Assembly: GCF_026262505.1 (NCBI RefSeq)
Contig: NC_067208.1
Location: 186,001 to 250,000, forward strand
DNA from: Trichomonas vaginalis G3
Lineage: Eukaryota; Parabasalia; Trichomonadida; Trichomonadidae
Direction: 5' to 3'
Length of the DNA: 64,000 nucleotides
The notes beneath the pieces were generated by a model that worked only from the letters and a program-made list of their open reading frames with translations, did not search any database and was not told where the DNA came from. A program made the translations under genes and the position numbers. Positions 45,806 through 57,536 of the stretch are shown here, one piece after another (within the stretch, counting starts at the first letter, position 1; every line of letters begins with the position of its first letter).

Positions 45806-46542
45806 TTAATATTTTCTAAAAAGTCAACTTCAACAGTCATTCGCACTGGTGCCTTCAGTTCTACAGGCTCTCCTTGAAAGTCAACAAGTCTGAATTGCAT
45901 GTCTTTCAAATTATGAGGACTAATGCGAACCCATTTACCTAAATGAGTTGCTATGACAGGAACGTTTGGAATGAACATTGAATTGACTGCATAACAGAAG
46001 GATTTATATTCTACTGAACCTTTACTATTAACTCCTGAAATACCTGTGACATTAGCTATTTTTGACTCAATGTACAAACAATTGCCATAACATACGTATG
46101 GAACAGATTTCATCTCAATCGTTTTGTCAACACTTTTCAAAGGAAATGTCATATGGTATGCTCCCAAAAGAAGTTGTACTCTATGACTCATTCTTGGTAT
46201 CTTAAACTCCTTCGCATAACTGAACTTCAAAACTCCTGCAATAAGTTTAACATTCATTAAGTTTTCTTCGTTATCCTTGTTTATTGTAGTATTTATGAGA
46301 GCATTTAACACTCCAGCTAATGTTTCCATCTTATATTCTACATTATTGTGAAATCTTATTTCGTGCTTCTTTCCATCTATTTCAATCACCATGAAATCTG
46401 TTTCATCTGTTATAACGAATGAAGCGATAGTATTGAAGTCAACCATTCTGAATGCAAGCGCCTCATTCTGTAGACCTAAGTTTGTTTGTAGCTTTACTGT
46501 CCCGTATTCGTTTGGGTCTGTACTTTGCAAATAGAACAACAT
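45766..46542 (-). CDS. Probable fibre-associated virion protein, 258 aa (variant)
   Basis: Start MLFYLQSTDPNE. Ends are nearly identical to 6383-7147, but the block encoded at about 46200-46400 is different and a few residues longer (EIDGKKHEIRFHNNVEYKME versus the first copy). The block begins and ends sharply, as after recombination or strong diversifying selection. It is back to back with the fibre gene, whose head also differs between the Mavericks. Looks whole. Confidence 0.6.
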   Translation of the reverse strand: MLFYLQSTDPNEYGTVKLQTNLGLQNEALAFRMVDFNTIASFVITDETDFMVIEIDGKKHEIRFHNNVEYKMETLAGVLNALINTTINKDNEENLMNVKLIAGVLKFSYAKEFKIPRMSHRVQLLLGAYHMTFPLKSVDKTIEMKSVPYVCYGNCLYIESKIANVTGISGVNSKGSVEYKSFCYAVNSMFIPNVPVIATHLGKWVRISPHNLKDMQFRLVDFQGEPVELKAPVRMTVEVDFLENIKCNSLQENSELKI

Positions 46543-46559
46543 TTTATTCTCATTAAAAT

Positions 46560-49500
46560 ATGAGTATAGCTGCATATGCGTATGAAGCTGACAGAGCTAA
46601 ACGTTTATATTTTGGTCAATACTCTCTCACACTTACTGACAAATATATTGTTATCAGTGATGGAAATACCGAGAAATACATAACATGGAAGGACTATGAA
46701 AAGTTTGACCCTATTTTAACTCCATGTACTATGCCGTTTATAAAGGACGGTGAAATTATTGAAAAAGATAATACAACCGTATATAGGTCTGTTCATGAAG
46801 CGTTAGAATATATGTTGAATTATAATCCCGAAAGATTTGACCCAAGCACTACACCATGTGCAATGCCTTTTATTAAGGACGGTGAAATCGTAAGAGTTCC
46901 GAATTCAACGGTTTACACAGCTGTTCAAAACAGTTTACAAAACATTTTAGCGAATATCTTTAATTCAGAAACTACAGAAATAAAATTACCATATATAACA
47001 GATGCTAAAGAAATTAAATCAAAAACGACAACATTATTTACGTCACTTAATGATTTAATGACTTATATCATTAATATTCCTGCACCAACTACAGCATTTG
47101 ATCCAAACTCGACGGTTTGCAGTGTACCTTTCATAAATGACAGTTCATTAATTACTTTAAGGGATTCGACAGTAAATGAATCATTAAAGACGTCATTAAT
47201 GAAAATCATTGATTTTAATTCATTCACGAATACATATAATTCATTCATTAATGTTTCATATGCTTCTAAAGAAGGTGAGCCAAAAACTATCAATAAAGCG
47301 GTGTATGAAATAAAAGCATCAACGACGAAATTGAATTCGTTAACTTTTGACGGTGATAGTTTCGTTAATGACATAACATCGGGGAAAACAATTTTAACGA
47401 AAGAATACTTAAAATCTCATGTTAGTGAGTTCGTTGAAATTGAAAAAGAAGGTGGAATTAAGTTCGATCCACTGAATTTCATTTTCAGCTTAGCGAATGC
47501 GGGTGTTAGTTTCGCTGAATGGACAACTATACAGAGTGAAATAAATGCAATATGGACGTTTTTGGGGTCAAAAGCGGGAATGGGTGAGCTTGTAAATGCT
47601 GCAAGAACATTAGGTGAAACAGGAAATTTTGTAGATGGTTTTAAAAGACTTGTTTCAAATGTTTTAACAAACACAAAGAAATTATTTAGATATACCATAC
47701 ATAACGGTCAGATTTTCGAACAGGTAGCAACAAACCCTCCGGTTATGGCTGCGTTGATGATGGTTAGAGATATAAAACCACGTAACGACGGGAACGAAGA
47801 ACATGAACAACAGGATACTGGTCGGGTTATTCGAGACATTAAAAACGTGTATCCTGAAGTTATTGATTTATTTAGAGGAGTTAATGATTCAATTTCAAAA
47901 CATTCTATAACCCTCGATGAAGAGAATAAATTAACAGATTATATATTCGTCATTATTGCAGAATTAATGAAGAGAATAAATGAAAAAGGAATTGGTGATA
48001 TCATTAATGTCAGCGATGTAATGATGAAAAGAAATTTTGACTCATTATTTACAAAACCGAAAACAGAATATAGTCTTTATGACGTAATTACCGAATTAAT
48101 GAAAAAGATTAATGATAATAAGAGTTCTGGCGGAAGAGTTGAATTAGAAGTGAATGATGTTAATGAGAAATTAGCCGAAAAAGCAGACAAAAATGAGCTT
48201 TTAGCTCTGAGTGATAAAGTCAAGAACCACGTTCATTATATAACTTCAGACGAACAGATTATAACGGACTACCATGGATATTTAACACGAAGTGATGAAG
48301 TGAAGACGGAAGACCCAATGAAAGAAGATATAAATACATTCGTGCTAAAGGTTATGACATAAGCTGTACTGTACAGTATGACACGGGTAAAGCACCAGAA
48401 GCATTTAGTTATAACGATGAAATTTATGCCTCTACTTTCTCTGTTAAAGGTGTATTAGTTGAACCAAGATTTACTTTGAGAGTTAAGTCAAAAATAACGT
48501 TTGAAGATGCTATTAAAAGTAAAGCTGACAAAGTTGAACTCGAAGCAATGAACAAAGTTTTGAAATCTCATAAACACAACATCTCCGATATAAATGAACT
48601 TCAAGCTACATTAGACAGTAAAGCCGACAAGAACCATACACATAAATCCTTCACTACTGTTAGAGCAGACGACATAATATTGAACTATACCCTTGGTTCA
48701 AGTGCACCTTTAGAGAATCCAAGTACAAGCGTAAAAGATACACTAAACTCCTTAAATAGTAAATGTATGAACATTGAAGGTCATGTCAGAAACTTTGAAA
48801 CACATGAACTACCAGCAATGTTAGATAAAAAAGCAGATAAAGAACATACACATAACTCCTTCTCAACTGTTGCTATAGAAAGTATTGAAGGAACGGTTGG
48901 CGGAACTGGTGGGGATGCATTATATTATAAACCTCCTAACTTTCCACAAGGTTTAACATCGAATGAAAACATAACAACGAAGAAAGAAATTAGCTGTAAA
49001 AATGTTTATGTCATGGACGATGAAAATAATGTTAAATTCACTGCTCAAGATTTATATGATAATAAAGCTGACAAGAATCATACACATAAATCCTTCACTA
49101 CTGTTAGAGCAGACGACATAATATTGAACTATACCCTTGGTTCAAGTGCACCATTAGAAAATCCAAGTACAAGCGTAAAAGATACTCTTAACAATTTAGA
49201 TAACAGTTGCAGGAATATCGAAGGTCATGTCAGAAACTTTGAAACACATGAACTACCAGCAATGTTAGATAAAAAAGCAGACAAAACAGAGCTTCAAACA
49301 TTAAAGACAGAAATACTTCAAACATTATATCCTATAGGCTCTATTTATACGTCAATGAACTCAACAAATCCAGAAACAGTTCTGGGTTTTGGTACGTGGA
49401 AGCAGATTGTAGATAAATTCTTATACTGTGCTAGATATTCAAAGCAAACAGGAGGTTCGAAGAAAATTAAAGAAGCAAACCTTCCACCGCACACTCATAC

Positions 49501-49753
49501 AGGAACTACAAACACAACAGGAAACCATTCACATTCAATAACAAAAAGAGGTTATACAAATCTTGCAGCAGGTTCGGATAGACAGGGAATGAATAGATAT
49601 GATATTTCAAGTGACCCAGTAGATTCAAGCACAGGTATTTTCTGTGGAACCACAGGTAATCATTCACACACTTTCACAACAAATCCAACAGGCTCGGGTG
49701 CAGATTATATGCCACCATTTGTGACTGTATTCGCATGGTACCGCGTTCAATGA
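46560..49753 (+). pseudogene. Phage-tail-like fibre gene, second type, broken
   Basis: The head carries repeats around FDP-x-TPCxMPFIKDGEI (three to four versions between 46700 and 47160) and has no collagen-like run, unlike the first Maverick. From about 48150 on it shares the modules SKADKNE, HKHNISDINEL and a repeated block KSFTTVRADDIILNYTLG (near 48640 and 49090), and ends with the phage-fibre-like domain YPIGSIYTSMNSTNP followed by GNHSHSI and ADYMPPF. Broken (one or two breaks). A hairpin covers its stop (49742-49758). Confidence 0.7.
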
Positions 49754-49758
49754 ACGCG
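49742..49758 (+). repeat. Hairpin spanning the end of the fibre gene
   Basis: CGCGTTC pairs with GAACGCG across an AAT loop. Absent from the first Maverick near 10245. Confidence 0.65.
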
Positions 49759-49793
49759 CTTGAGCCTAGAATAAAATCTTTAACTTTACATAA

Positions 49794-50879
49794 ATGAGCT
49801 TGAAAGAAGTATTCGAACAACATCCATGGAGGTCATTTAAGAAGTTCAATGAAGCAGCAAAAAGTTGGGGATTTACTAACAGAGCTGAAGTTAAAAAGTT
49901 CTTTGACAAAAATGTTGTACATCAAACAAAAATAAACCCTTACGACTACTTTTTACCAATTTACTCCAACACTCCTGACGCATACCAATTTGACACTCTC
50001 ATTCAAAGCAGAAAAGGAGGACATAAACCATTCCTCATCTTCATTAATGTTAACACTCGCAAAGCTTTTGCGTATATAATGATGAATAAAGGAACTCGTG
50101 AAGTGTTAAGAGTTTTACAAAAGTTTGTAGCAGAACATAGCCCAAGTACTTTAACATCAGACCAAGACAGTGCATACCTCAGCAATGAAATCACAGATTT
50201 TCTCATTAAGCATAACATAACTCACTACACTACTGAAGACCATAACCATAACATACTCGGCATCATAAACCGCTTCATAAGGACTCTCAGAGATTTAAAT
50301 CAAGAGCGAGACTTTACCGAAGAAACAATGAAACACTTTCTCGAAGTATATAATTCCTCAACACATTCTACAACAGGACATACACCAAATTCAATGACAC
50401 AACAACAAGAAGAAAAGTATATACAAAAGAAACGAAGCCAAACACAAAATATCAGAAATTCAACACAATTTACCCTCATTCCTGGTACAAAAGTTCGTGT
50501 AGTTCTTGACGACAAACCGTTGACAAAGAAACGTTTAAGGTTAAGTAGAAACTATTATATCGTAGACTCTACGCAAGGTAATGGATATCTTATAAAAGCT
50601 GCCGACGACTCTATTGCGTTTTATCCTCGTCATAAATTAGTCGAAAGTAGTAATGGCAAACTTGCTGAAACCATTGACGAAGCAAAGCGAGGAGTTGTTA
50701 TTGAAATACTTGGCTATAACACAAACGATGACACTTATAAAGTAAGATATGAAGGAGGCGTTGAAGATGTTATACCATCTAAGAACTTGAGAGAGTCGAA
50801 GCCAACACATCTGGGACCATTAGAGCGGGAGTACTGGAAAGACAAAAATATGCCAGAAAGAATAAGAAAATTCTTCTAA
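49794..50879 (+). CDS. Maverick integrase, 361 aa (second copy)
   Basis: Nearly identical to 10269-11354, with the same core (YQFDTLIQ, TSDQDSAYLSN, NRFIRTLRDL) and chromo-like tail. Looks whole. It is the likely agent of the insertion marked by AATATA duplications at 41288 and 62147. Confidence 0.85.
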   Translation: MSLKEVFEQHPWRSFKKFNEAAKSWGFTNRAEVKKFFDKNVVHQTKINPYDYFLPIYSNTPDAYQFDTLIQSRKGGHKPFLIFINVNTRKAFAYIMMNKGTREVLRVLQKFVAEHSPSTLTSDQDSAYLSNEITDFLIKHNITHYTTEDHNHNILGIINRFIRTLRDLNQERDFTEETMKHFLEVYNSSTHSTTGHTPNSMTQQQEEKYIQKKRSQTQNIRNSTQFTLIPGTKVRVVLDDKPLTKKRLRLSRNYYIVDSTQGNGYLIKAADDSIAFYPRHKLVESSNGKLAETIDEAKRGVVIEILGYNTNDDTYKVRYEGGVEDVIPSKNLRESKPTHLGPLEREYWKDKNMPERIRKFF

Positions 50880-50957
50880 ACTTTTTCATTAGATGTAAAT
50901 CAGACATGAACGAGAACAGTCATGATATCATTAATGGTACCATTTATTTACACCAAA

Positions 50958-52123
50958 AATAATGTTTATGTTAGCATGTTAGATCTAACACGTTTTCTAA
51001 CCACTTTTCTAACATGGTCTAAAACTCTCGAAAATCATGAATTTTTGACATTTCCTTTTGAAAGAAAAATAACGCTAATTTTTTTCTAAGAAAAATTTTT
51101 ATCTTGTATGTAAAGATATGATTTCAACAATAGGTTCTACAACACTTCAAACAACAACTTCACCAAACTCTTTAGTTATGAATCCAACATCTATGTTAGT
51201 AGAGATGAAAAGCTTCATTCCTTCTTCATATACTTTTGAGACAGAAATACAAAGAATTAAGCAAGAACTTTTAACAAGTAATTTAGACTGTAGTGCGAAA
51301 GATGAAACAAATGAACAGTATCTTTATGACATGCAGGATATTATTGACCATTTACCCAAATTGCCTGAAATCCAACAACAAAAGCTCACTATTCATGAAT
51401 TCGATGAAATAGAAGTGAAACCAACTGACTCAGTAGAAATAAAGAAGTTCATACGTAAAGTAAACTATGAGTTTCTAGGATATCATTGCAACCATAAAGT
51501 TATGGACAAAGATTGCGACATGGTATATAAGAACATCTCTGACATATATAAATCTGGGGAGTTTAAGACATACGACAACTTTGTTTCATTAGTTGCTGAA
51601 TGCGTATGGCAGATAAGAGATAAAGATAAAAGATGTAAAATATGGAACGAACAAATCAGACCTACATATTCTGAGTTAAAGAAAACCATTGACGCCTTAG
51701 TTGTTCTAGCTGGTTTTATTTCAATGTATAACGCAAAAATGAACCCACAATGTTCAAAATGTAAAGCAGCAATAAGGAAATATAACTATTCTGTCAAAGA
51801 GATAGAACGTATGAGAAACGACTATGCTGACTTAAAGAAAGAAGTAGAGAAACCAGCAGAAGATAAAATGGACATGTTAGCATTTCTGAACAAAAACTAT
51901 CCAACTGCTGACGATTTCCTATTATCTGATGTCAAGAAGAAGTATAAAGAAACCTTCGGCATAGTTAAAATTTTTGATATTCTTCGTGAAGAAATAGAAG
52001 CTACAAAACTGTTTAAAGTCATGAACCATCGCAACATATACCATGTAAAACGCTTGTAAATAGTTATGTTAGAAAAGTGGTTAGAAAACGTGTTAGATCT
52101 AACATGCTAACATAAACATTATT
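50958..52123. mobile_element. Single-gene cassette with identical 58-bp inverted repeats
   Basis: Left arm 50958-51015 and right arm 52066-52123 are inverted copies identical over all 58 bases, each with GTTAGATCTAAC (50978-50989, 52092-52103). The arms differ from those of the first Maverick's cassette at a few positions, so each cassette has its own matched pair. Confidence 0.6.
51118..52059 (+). CDS. Cassette gene, Cys-containing helical protein, 313 aa
   Basis: Homologue of 11594-12532, with the same Cys/His sets (YHCNHKVMDKDCD; NPQCSKCKAAI) and coiled-coil-like end. It differs from the first copy more than the flanking integrase does, with a cluster of changes around residues 160-205 (KRCKIWNEQIRPTYSELKKT). 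This fits independent exchange of the cassette. Looks whole. Function unknown. Confidence 0.6.
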   Translation: MISTIGSTTLQTTTSPNSLVMNPTSMLVEMKSFIPSSYTFETEIQRIKQELLTSNLDCSAKDETNEQYLYDMQDIIDHLPKLPEIQQQKLTIHEFDEIEVKPTDSVEIKKFIRKVNYEFLGYHCNHKVMDKDCDMVYKNISDIYKSGEFKTYDNFVSLVAECVWQIRDKDKRCKIWNEQIRPTYSELKKTIDALVVLAGFISMYNAKMNPQCSKCKAAIRKYNYSVKEIERMRNDYADLKKEVEKPAEDKMDMLAFLNKNYPTADDFLLSDVKKKYKETFGIVKIFDILREEIEATKLFKVMNHRNIYHVKRL

Positions 52124-52158
52124 TTTTCTAACTTTTTATCTTGTATGTAAGAACAGTA

Positions 52159-52770
52159 ATGTTAAAGGTTGAGTTTGAAACAGTTAGAAAGATAGACAAT
52201 GACACCAAAGTGGTTAGAATAGGTAATTTAAACGTAAGATACTCAAAGAAATACAACAAATATTCTTTGTCAGACATTATATCTCCATCTGGAAAGAAAA
52301 CAAACGACTGGGTTAGAAATGCTTCTACTCAGAAAATTTTGACAAGAAATCCTGAGCTTATGATATCAGTAAGATTCTATGGAACAAGAGCATATCTTAT
52401 AGACAAAAGTCTTATACCAATAATTCTTCTATGGATTGACCCAGTTGTTGGATATAACTTCATAACTTATGGTTCATTCGACTCAGAACGTTGCAGTGAA
52501 GGCTTACTTTACATCGTTCAGAAACCGAAGGACTTCAATACAAAGAGATATAAGATAGGAAGAACATATAATATAACTCAAAGATATGACAGTACAGTCA
52601 ATAGAGTCAAGGTTGTGTTCGTTAATGATATGAGAGCTGCAGAAACAGAACTACTTGAAAAGTTTGCGAAAAGGTATGGTGCTCCCATGAAAGGTAAAGA
52701 AACGTTTGAAGTAGATGAGATAGATAAAGCTATAAAATTATTTGACGAAGTTGCTGAAAAATACATGTAA
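52159..52770 (+). CDS. KilA-N plus GIY-YIG (T5orf172-like) protein, 203 aa
   Basis: Start MLKVEFETV (the MYVRTV extension would need TTG). N-terminal KilA-N-like domain: NKYSLSDIISPSGK, DWVRNASTQKIL. C-terminal GIY-YIG-type nuclease domain: GLLYIVQKPKDF, YKIGRTYNITQRYDS, AETELLEKF. Such pairings are known from Bro-like proteins of large DNA viruses, where KilA-N binds DNA and the nuclease domain cuts. It sits immediately after the cassette. Looks whole. Its relatives at 24157 and 32461 are fragments. Confidence 0.75.
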   Translation: MLKVEFETVRKIDNDTKVVRIGNLNVRYSKKYNKYSLSDIISPSGKKTNDWVRNASTQKILTRNPELMISVRFYGTRAYLIDKSLIPIILLWIDPVVGYNFITYGSFDSERCSEGLLYIVQKPKDFNTKRYKIGRTYNITQRYDSTVNRVKVVFVNDMRAAETELLEKFAKRYGAPMKGKETFEVDEIDKAIKLFDEVAEKYM

Positions 52771-52837
52771 AGCGTTTATTTTTGGTCTTTTGTGAAAGTC
52801 AGAAAATAAAGTTAGTTTTTTATAAAATATTTTTTTA

Positions 52838-52857
52838 TCCGGAATATAAAGACAGAT
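52838..52857 (+). promoter_or_regulatory. Candidate element promoter before a KilA-N gene
   Basis: A TTTTTATCCGGAATATAAAG leader ends a few bases upstream of the ATG at 52858, of the same type as 15121-15140. Confidence 0.4.
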
Positions 52858-53684
52858 ATGTCAACAACAGAGAACACAACAACTGCTATCGTTCATGAAG
52901 CCATTAATGAAGAATATGAATACATACAGTATAACAAACAATTGAGACTCATTCGTTCGGTCAAAGACGATATGTACCAAATGCAAAGTATAATGAACGC
53001 TCTTCGTTCTACAAAGCAAGCATATCATTGGTTTGAAAACCAACAGACAAAAGAACTTTAGAAGAATTTCCTCATATGATTGCTTCCCTCGGAAAACCGA
53101 GAGAAGAGATTCCGTACGAAAATCGCAAGAATTTGGCTCCTGGTTTGAAAGGTTATTATGTTCATAGACTTTTAGTAAATGCTGTAGCAATGTGGGCTTC
53201 ACCTCGTTATGCTTGTTATATTTTCATGATGTTAGATGAACTATATAAAGCAGAACGTGAAGATATGGAAATGAAACTTCAAGCAAAAGATGAAGTCATT
53301 GAATCCAAAGACAAAAGCATACAGAAAAGAATACCACGTTCAGTACCAAAAGGAAAGGAAAAGAGTTATAAGTATATGATATATACTGAAGAGTTGGAGA
53401 AAGAAGAAGACAGTGACATGGTTATGTTGCATTTAGTCAGAAGAAACAACAAAAGCTTTTACGACCTTGCTAAGATTTACAAATCTGACAGAAATTGGTT
53501 CTATTGCGAAAACTTACCGATTTCAATGACACCGAATGAAGATGTTAAACAGATAGTTCAAGATACGTTACCTCAAACACACTATGACATCAAAGGTTGC
53601 ACAATACTTACATTCAAAGAAGACTTAACATTACTGAAGGAAAAAATAACAGAATATTTCGATAACTTCAAAGAGGAAGAATGA
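52858..53684 (+). pseudogene. KilA-N gene, broken
   Basis: Starts MSTTENTTT, with the KilA-N domain followed by the YKYMIYTEELE C-terminal region as in 13463-14287. The variable site carries the hairpin CTCGG/CCGAG at 53088-53101. Broken (about one break). Confidence 0.7.
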
Positions 53685-53710
53685 AAAAAAATCTCGTCGG
53701 GTGCCACGTT

Positions 53711-54517
53711 AGAACACTCGGAAATAAAACAACTTCTTACAGAAGCTAACATAGATGTTGCAAAACATTACGCGACAAACAAAAAAGCACTCGCTGACAT
53801 CCTCAATGACTACAATGGTGAAATAACTTATGATAGAATTCATGAGTTCATAAATGCAAGAGCATTTCCTTTAAATGACGTTGCTATTGACTTATATCAT
53901 AGACGTTCAGTACCTCATGAAGTAAGAAGAGAAATGTTTGACATAACAAATGCGAACGTTGGTCATACTCGTAAAGCTCTTTCGCATGATGTTCGTCAAG
54001 AGATGTTTGACATAACAAATGCAAACGTTGGTGAAACACGAAAGAGAGACGACACACTGAAACAACAGAGAAGAGAGATGTTTAAAAGTGCTATAGAACA
54101 AGTTCGCAAAGCTAACGATGTCATTCATTCCATTGACGACAAACCAAAAGAAGGTGAGAGATGGTTAAAGAAAGATGAAGAGAATAGGAAGAGGAATGTT
54201 AAGACAGGCAATAGACTCATTGACTTTAACATCGAAGCTTTAGATGAACCAAACAGAGACTACTTACACAAACATTTCGGTAAGGTTTTCATGAGACTCT
54301 TAGAGAAGATTAAAATAAACTCCCAACAAGATGGATGGTATGTTATAAACTTGGTGGAAAGTATGAATGTTCTATGTTAAACCTCAATAATATTGGAACA
54401 TTACTACATCAGCTCTTGAAGGAGAACTTTATATCAGAGATAGAAGCAAATGCTGCAGGTATTGTTGAAATGCACTATGACTTCTTCTTGACAAACATAA
54501 AGAATCTTACTGAAATA
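53711..54517 (+). pseudogene. 23-residue-repeat protein gene, broken
   Basis: Counterpart of 15536-16462 with two rather than three 69-base repeats (53934, 54003) and no double hairpin. Broken (a few breaks, including the front). Confidence 0.65.
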
Positions 54518-54521
54518 AAGA

Positions 54522-57466
54522 TGTATGATTTAACAGAATATGAAGGCTTAACGATGTCAGATGTAAAGAAAGGAAACCAAAAGCGACCATATAGAGATGA
54601 AAGCACACTGACAGAAAGACAGAAAAGATTATTGAAAGACTTAAGCAAACAGGAGATAAACAGATATAGATGACTTCTGGAATAATCCTTGGTGAAAAGA
54701 AGTTTTATAAGAAGAGAAGCGGTCAGTTCTGGAAGTATCTTTGCACATTACCTATAAATCTTGAACGCTACCAAATCTTCAATGAACTGAACAAAAGAAC
54801 TGCAACACTTATGACAGAAGACAATTGTTTCGTTTATGCTTGCATTCAGGCTGGAGTAAATGAAGAAACTATTGACCACATGAGAGAAGTCATTCGTGTT
54901 AGAGACTTTCCTCAAAGTAAAGTACAAGAAATTTCCGATTCAACAGGTATAGCATTCAATGTTACCATTGGTTATTTCAATGACTCAAGACATAATGAAA
55001 TAAAGAGATACATACCAAAAGAATGTAAAACTGTTCGAACTATTGACTTACTTCTTGTTGAAGACCACTACATGCTAAATGAAAGATTACCAATGACAAC
55101 ATATTTCATTCGCAACTATATAGAAATCTTGAAAGAGTGTGGTGGAATGAACATTGAGAAACAGATGAAGATTTATACAAAGAGAGAGAACAAATATGTA
55201 GTTCGTTATGATAGAACAACACCGTTATGGGATGTTATGAAAACATTGTGGGAGTGCAAATATTTCGAACCTATTTCTTATGGAGAACTTTTCACATATA
55301 CGACTGATTTATATAAACAGAACCTTGCACCATTTAAAGATTTGACATATGCTCCAAAGTATTGTGTACAACTGAAGAAGAAAGCAGAGTCAAAAGAAGT
55401 AAATAAAATAAGTGCAAGTTCATTCCTGAGCACGTTTTCTTTGCTGACTTTGAGTGTAGTACGGATGGCTTTCATAAAGCTTTTAACATCTGTTATGACA
55501 GTGAAGATGGTTCAGTGAGTGAAAGCATTTGGGGTCAAACTGTGCAACAGAATTTTTGGAGCGACTTCCTGACAAGAGTTTAATATATTTCCATAACCTC
55601 AGTTATGATATAAACTTCATCTTAAGACACATGACAGAAGTGAAAGGAACTCCCATCATTAAAGGTTCACGAACAATGCAAATAACTGGCTTATATAAAG
55701 GACGGGCAATTATTATAAAAGACTCTTACAGTGTTATAAATAAGAAGCTTAAACTATTTCCTGCTATGTTTAACTTACAAACAGGACCGAAAGAAGTATT
55801 TCCATATAACTACTACAGCAGTGTTTTGTTAGCAAATGACAACAGAACTGGTGTCATTTCTGAAGCATGTAAGTTTATCCATGATGGATACATTTATGAA
55901 AACATAGATTCCATCAAAGGTTGCAGAATAGATGAAAACCACTTCGACTTAGAAAATATAGCACGTTTTACTGCAAACAAGATGTAAGAATTTTAAGAGA
56001 AGGTTTTGTAAAGTTCGCAATGACTTATTGAAAGAGTTTTTTAAACGTTTATGACTACGTTAGTATTTGTTCTATTGCTAACAAATATTTGAGAACAGAG
56101 TGTACTTCCCGAATGGAAATTTATATGACCTCTCAAATAAACCAAGAGAATTTATTTCGCTGTATTCAAGGTGGAAGATGTATGTTGTCAGATAACATGA
56201 AACAAAAGAGCAAAAAGAAACTCATTGCTGACTTCGACGCTGTTTCATTATATCCTTCAGCTATAGCAAGATTATACTTTAGAAGGAATTCCAAAAGTAT
56301 TGAAGGATGAATGTTAAGCACAGAGTATCTCATGAGACATTTATTCGATGACGACCAAAAGGAACCCATTGGTGAAAAGTTTATGTCTGGCTTCTTTGTT
56401 CTCATTAAGATAACAGAGATTGGAATACATAGACACTTTCTTTAATAGTTTGCGACCCTGAACTAAATCCAGAACTTAACGTTCCAGAAGTTCAAACACT
56501 TGCTGTTTCATGTATGTTGACCATATAACATTACAAGACCTCATAAAATATCAAGGTGTCAAATGTGAAGTGTTGCAAGGATACTATTACGATGGAAACA
56601 GAGATATTGAGAATAAGAGATGAAGTAAAGAAGTTGTTTGAGTTAAGGTTAAAGTATAAGAAAGAAGAAATCCTTTACAAGAAATATAAAAGCTCATTCT
56701 GAACAGTATTTATGGCAAAACTATTCTATCTCCTATTGAGTCAAAAATAACCATAGTAAATGACAAAGATGCTATAAGATATGCATAAGAAACTACAACC
56801 ATATAGTGAAGTTCGAAGGTTTGGATGGTTCAGATAAAACTATTTTCAAGCTAACGAAAAGCATTTGCAGACACTTTAACTTTGTCCACTTGGTGTTAAT
56901 ATTCTGTCTATGTCGAAAAATAATGTGTGAAGTATTCTGTACTGCAGAGGACATGGACATCTTTTATAGCGATACCGACAGTATGCATCTTACAATGAAG
57001 ACATCCCGTTTAGCTGAAGAGTTTAAGAAGAGATACGGTAGAGAACTTATAGGAAAAACTTGGTCATTTCATTCTGACTTTGCAGAAATAACACCTGGAA
57101 AACAAAGTTTAGCATACAAAATATTTTGTGGAAAGAAGACTACATAGACTTACTCACGAATGATTTAAATGAAGTTGCATTTCACTGCAGAATGAAAGGC
57201 GTGAAGCAAGATGTTATTGCTTTAACCGCTAATGAAATGTTTCCTGAGCTTCAATGCTATTCATGATGAAGATAAAGGTTTAATGGTTCCGCAAGGAACA
57301 TATGACAAAGACTCTGAGTTCAGTTTAATGAAACTTTACAAAGCACTTCATGATGGTCAAGAGATTGCATTCGACTTATGTAAGTCTTCTAGTCCTTGCT
57401 TTGCTGAAAAGTTCAACTTTCTCAATAACGACTAAAACAAGCTTTATTCGTAAGTTGAAGTTCTGA
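54522..57466 (+). pseudogene. Family B DNA polymerase, broken
   Basis: Counterpart of 16465-19446, with the NCFVYACIQAG and VEDHYML N-terminal region, exonuclease and polymerase motifs recognisable in order. Broken, with many breaks (around ten). Confidence 0.8.
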
Positions 57467-57536
57467 GGTCATTTATTTTTGTCAGCAGTGAGTCATTCGT
57501 GATAAAAATAAGCTAGGCAGCGAAGATGTGGTCATT

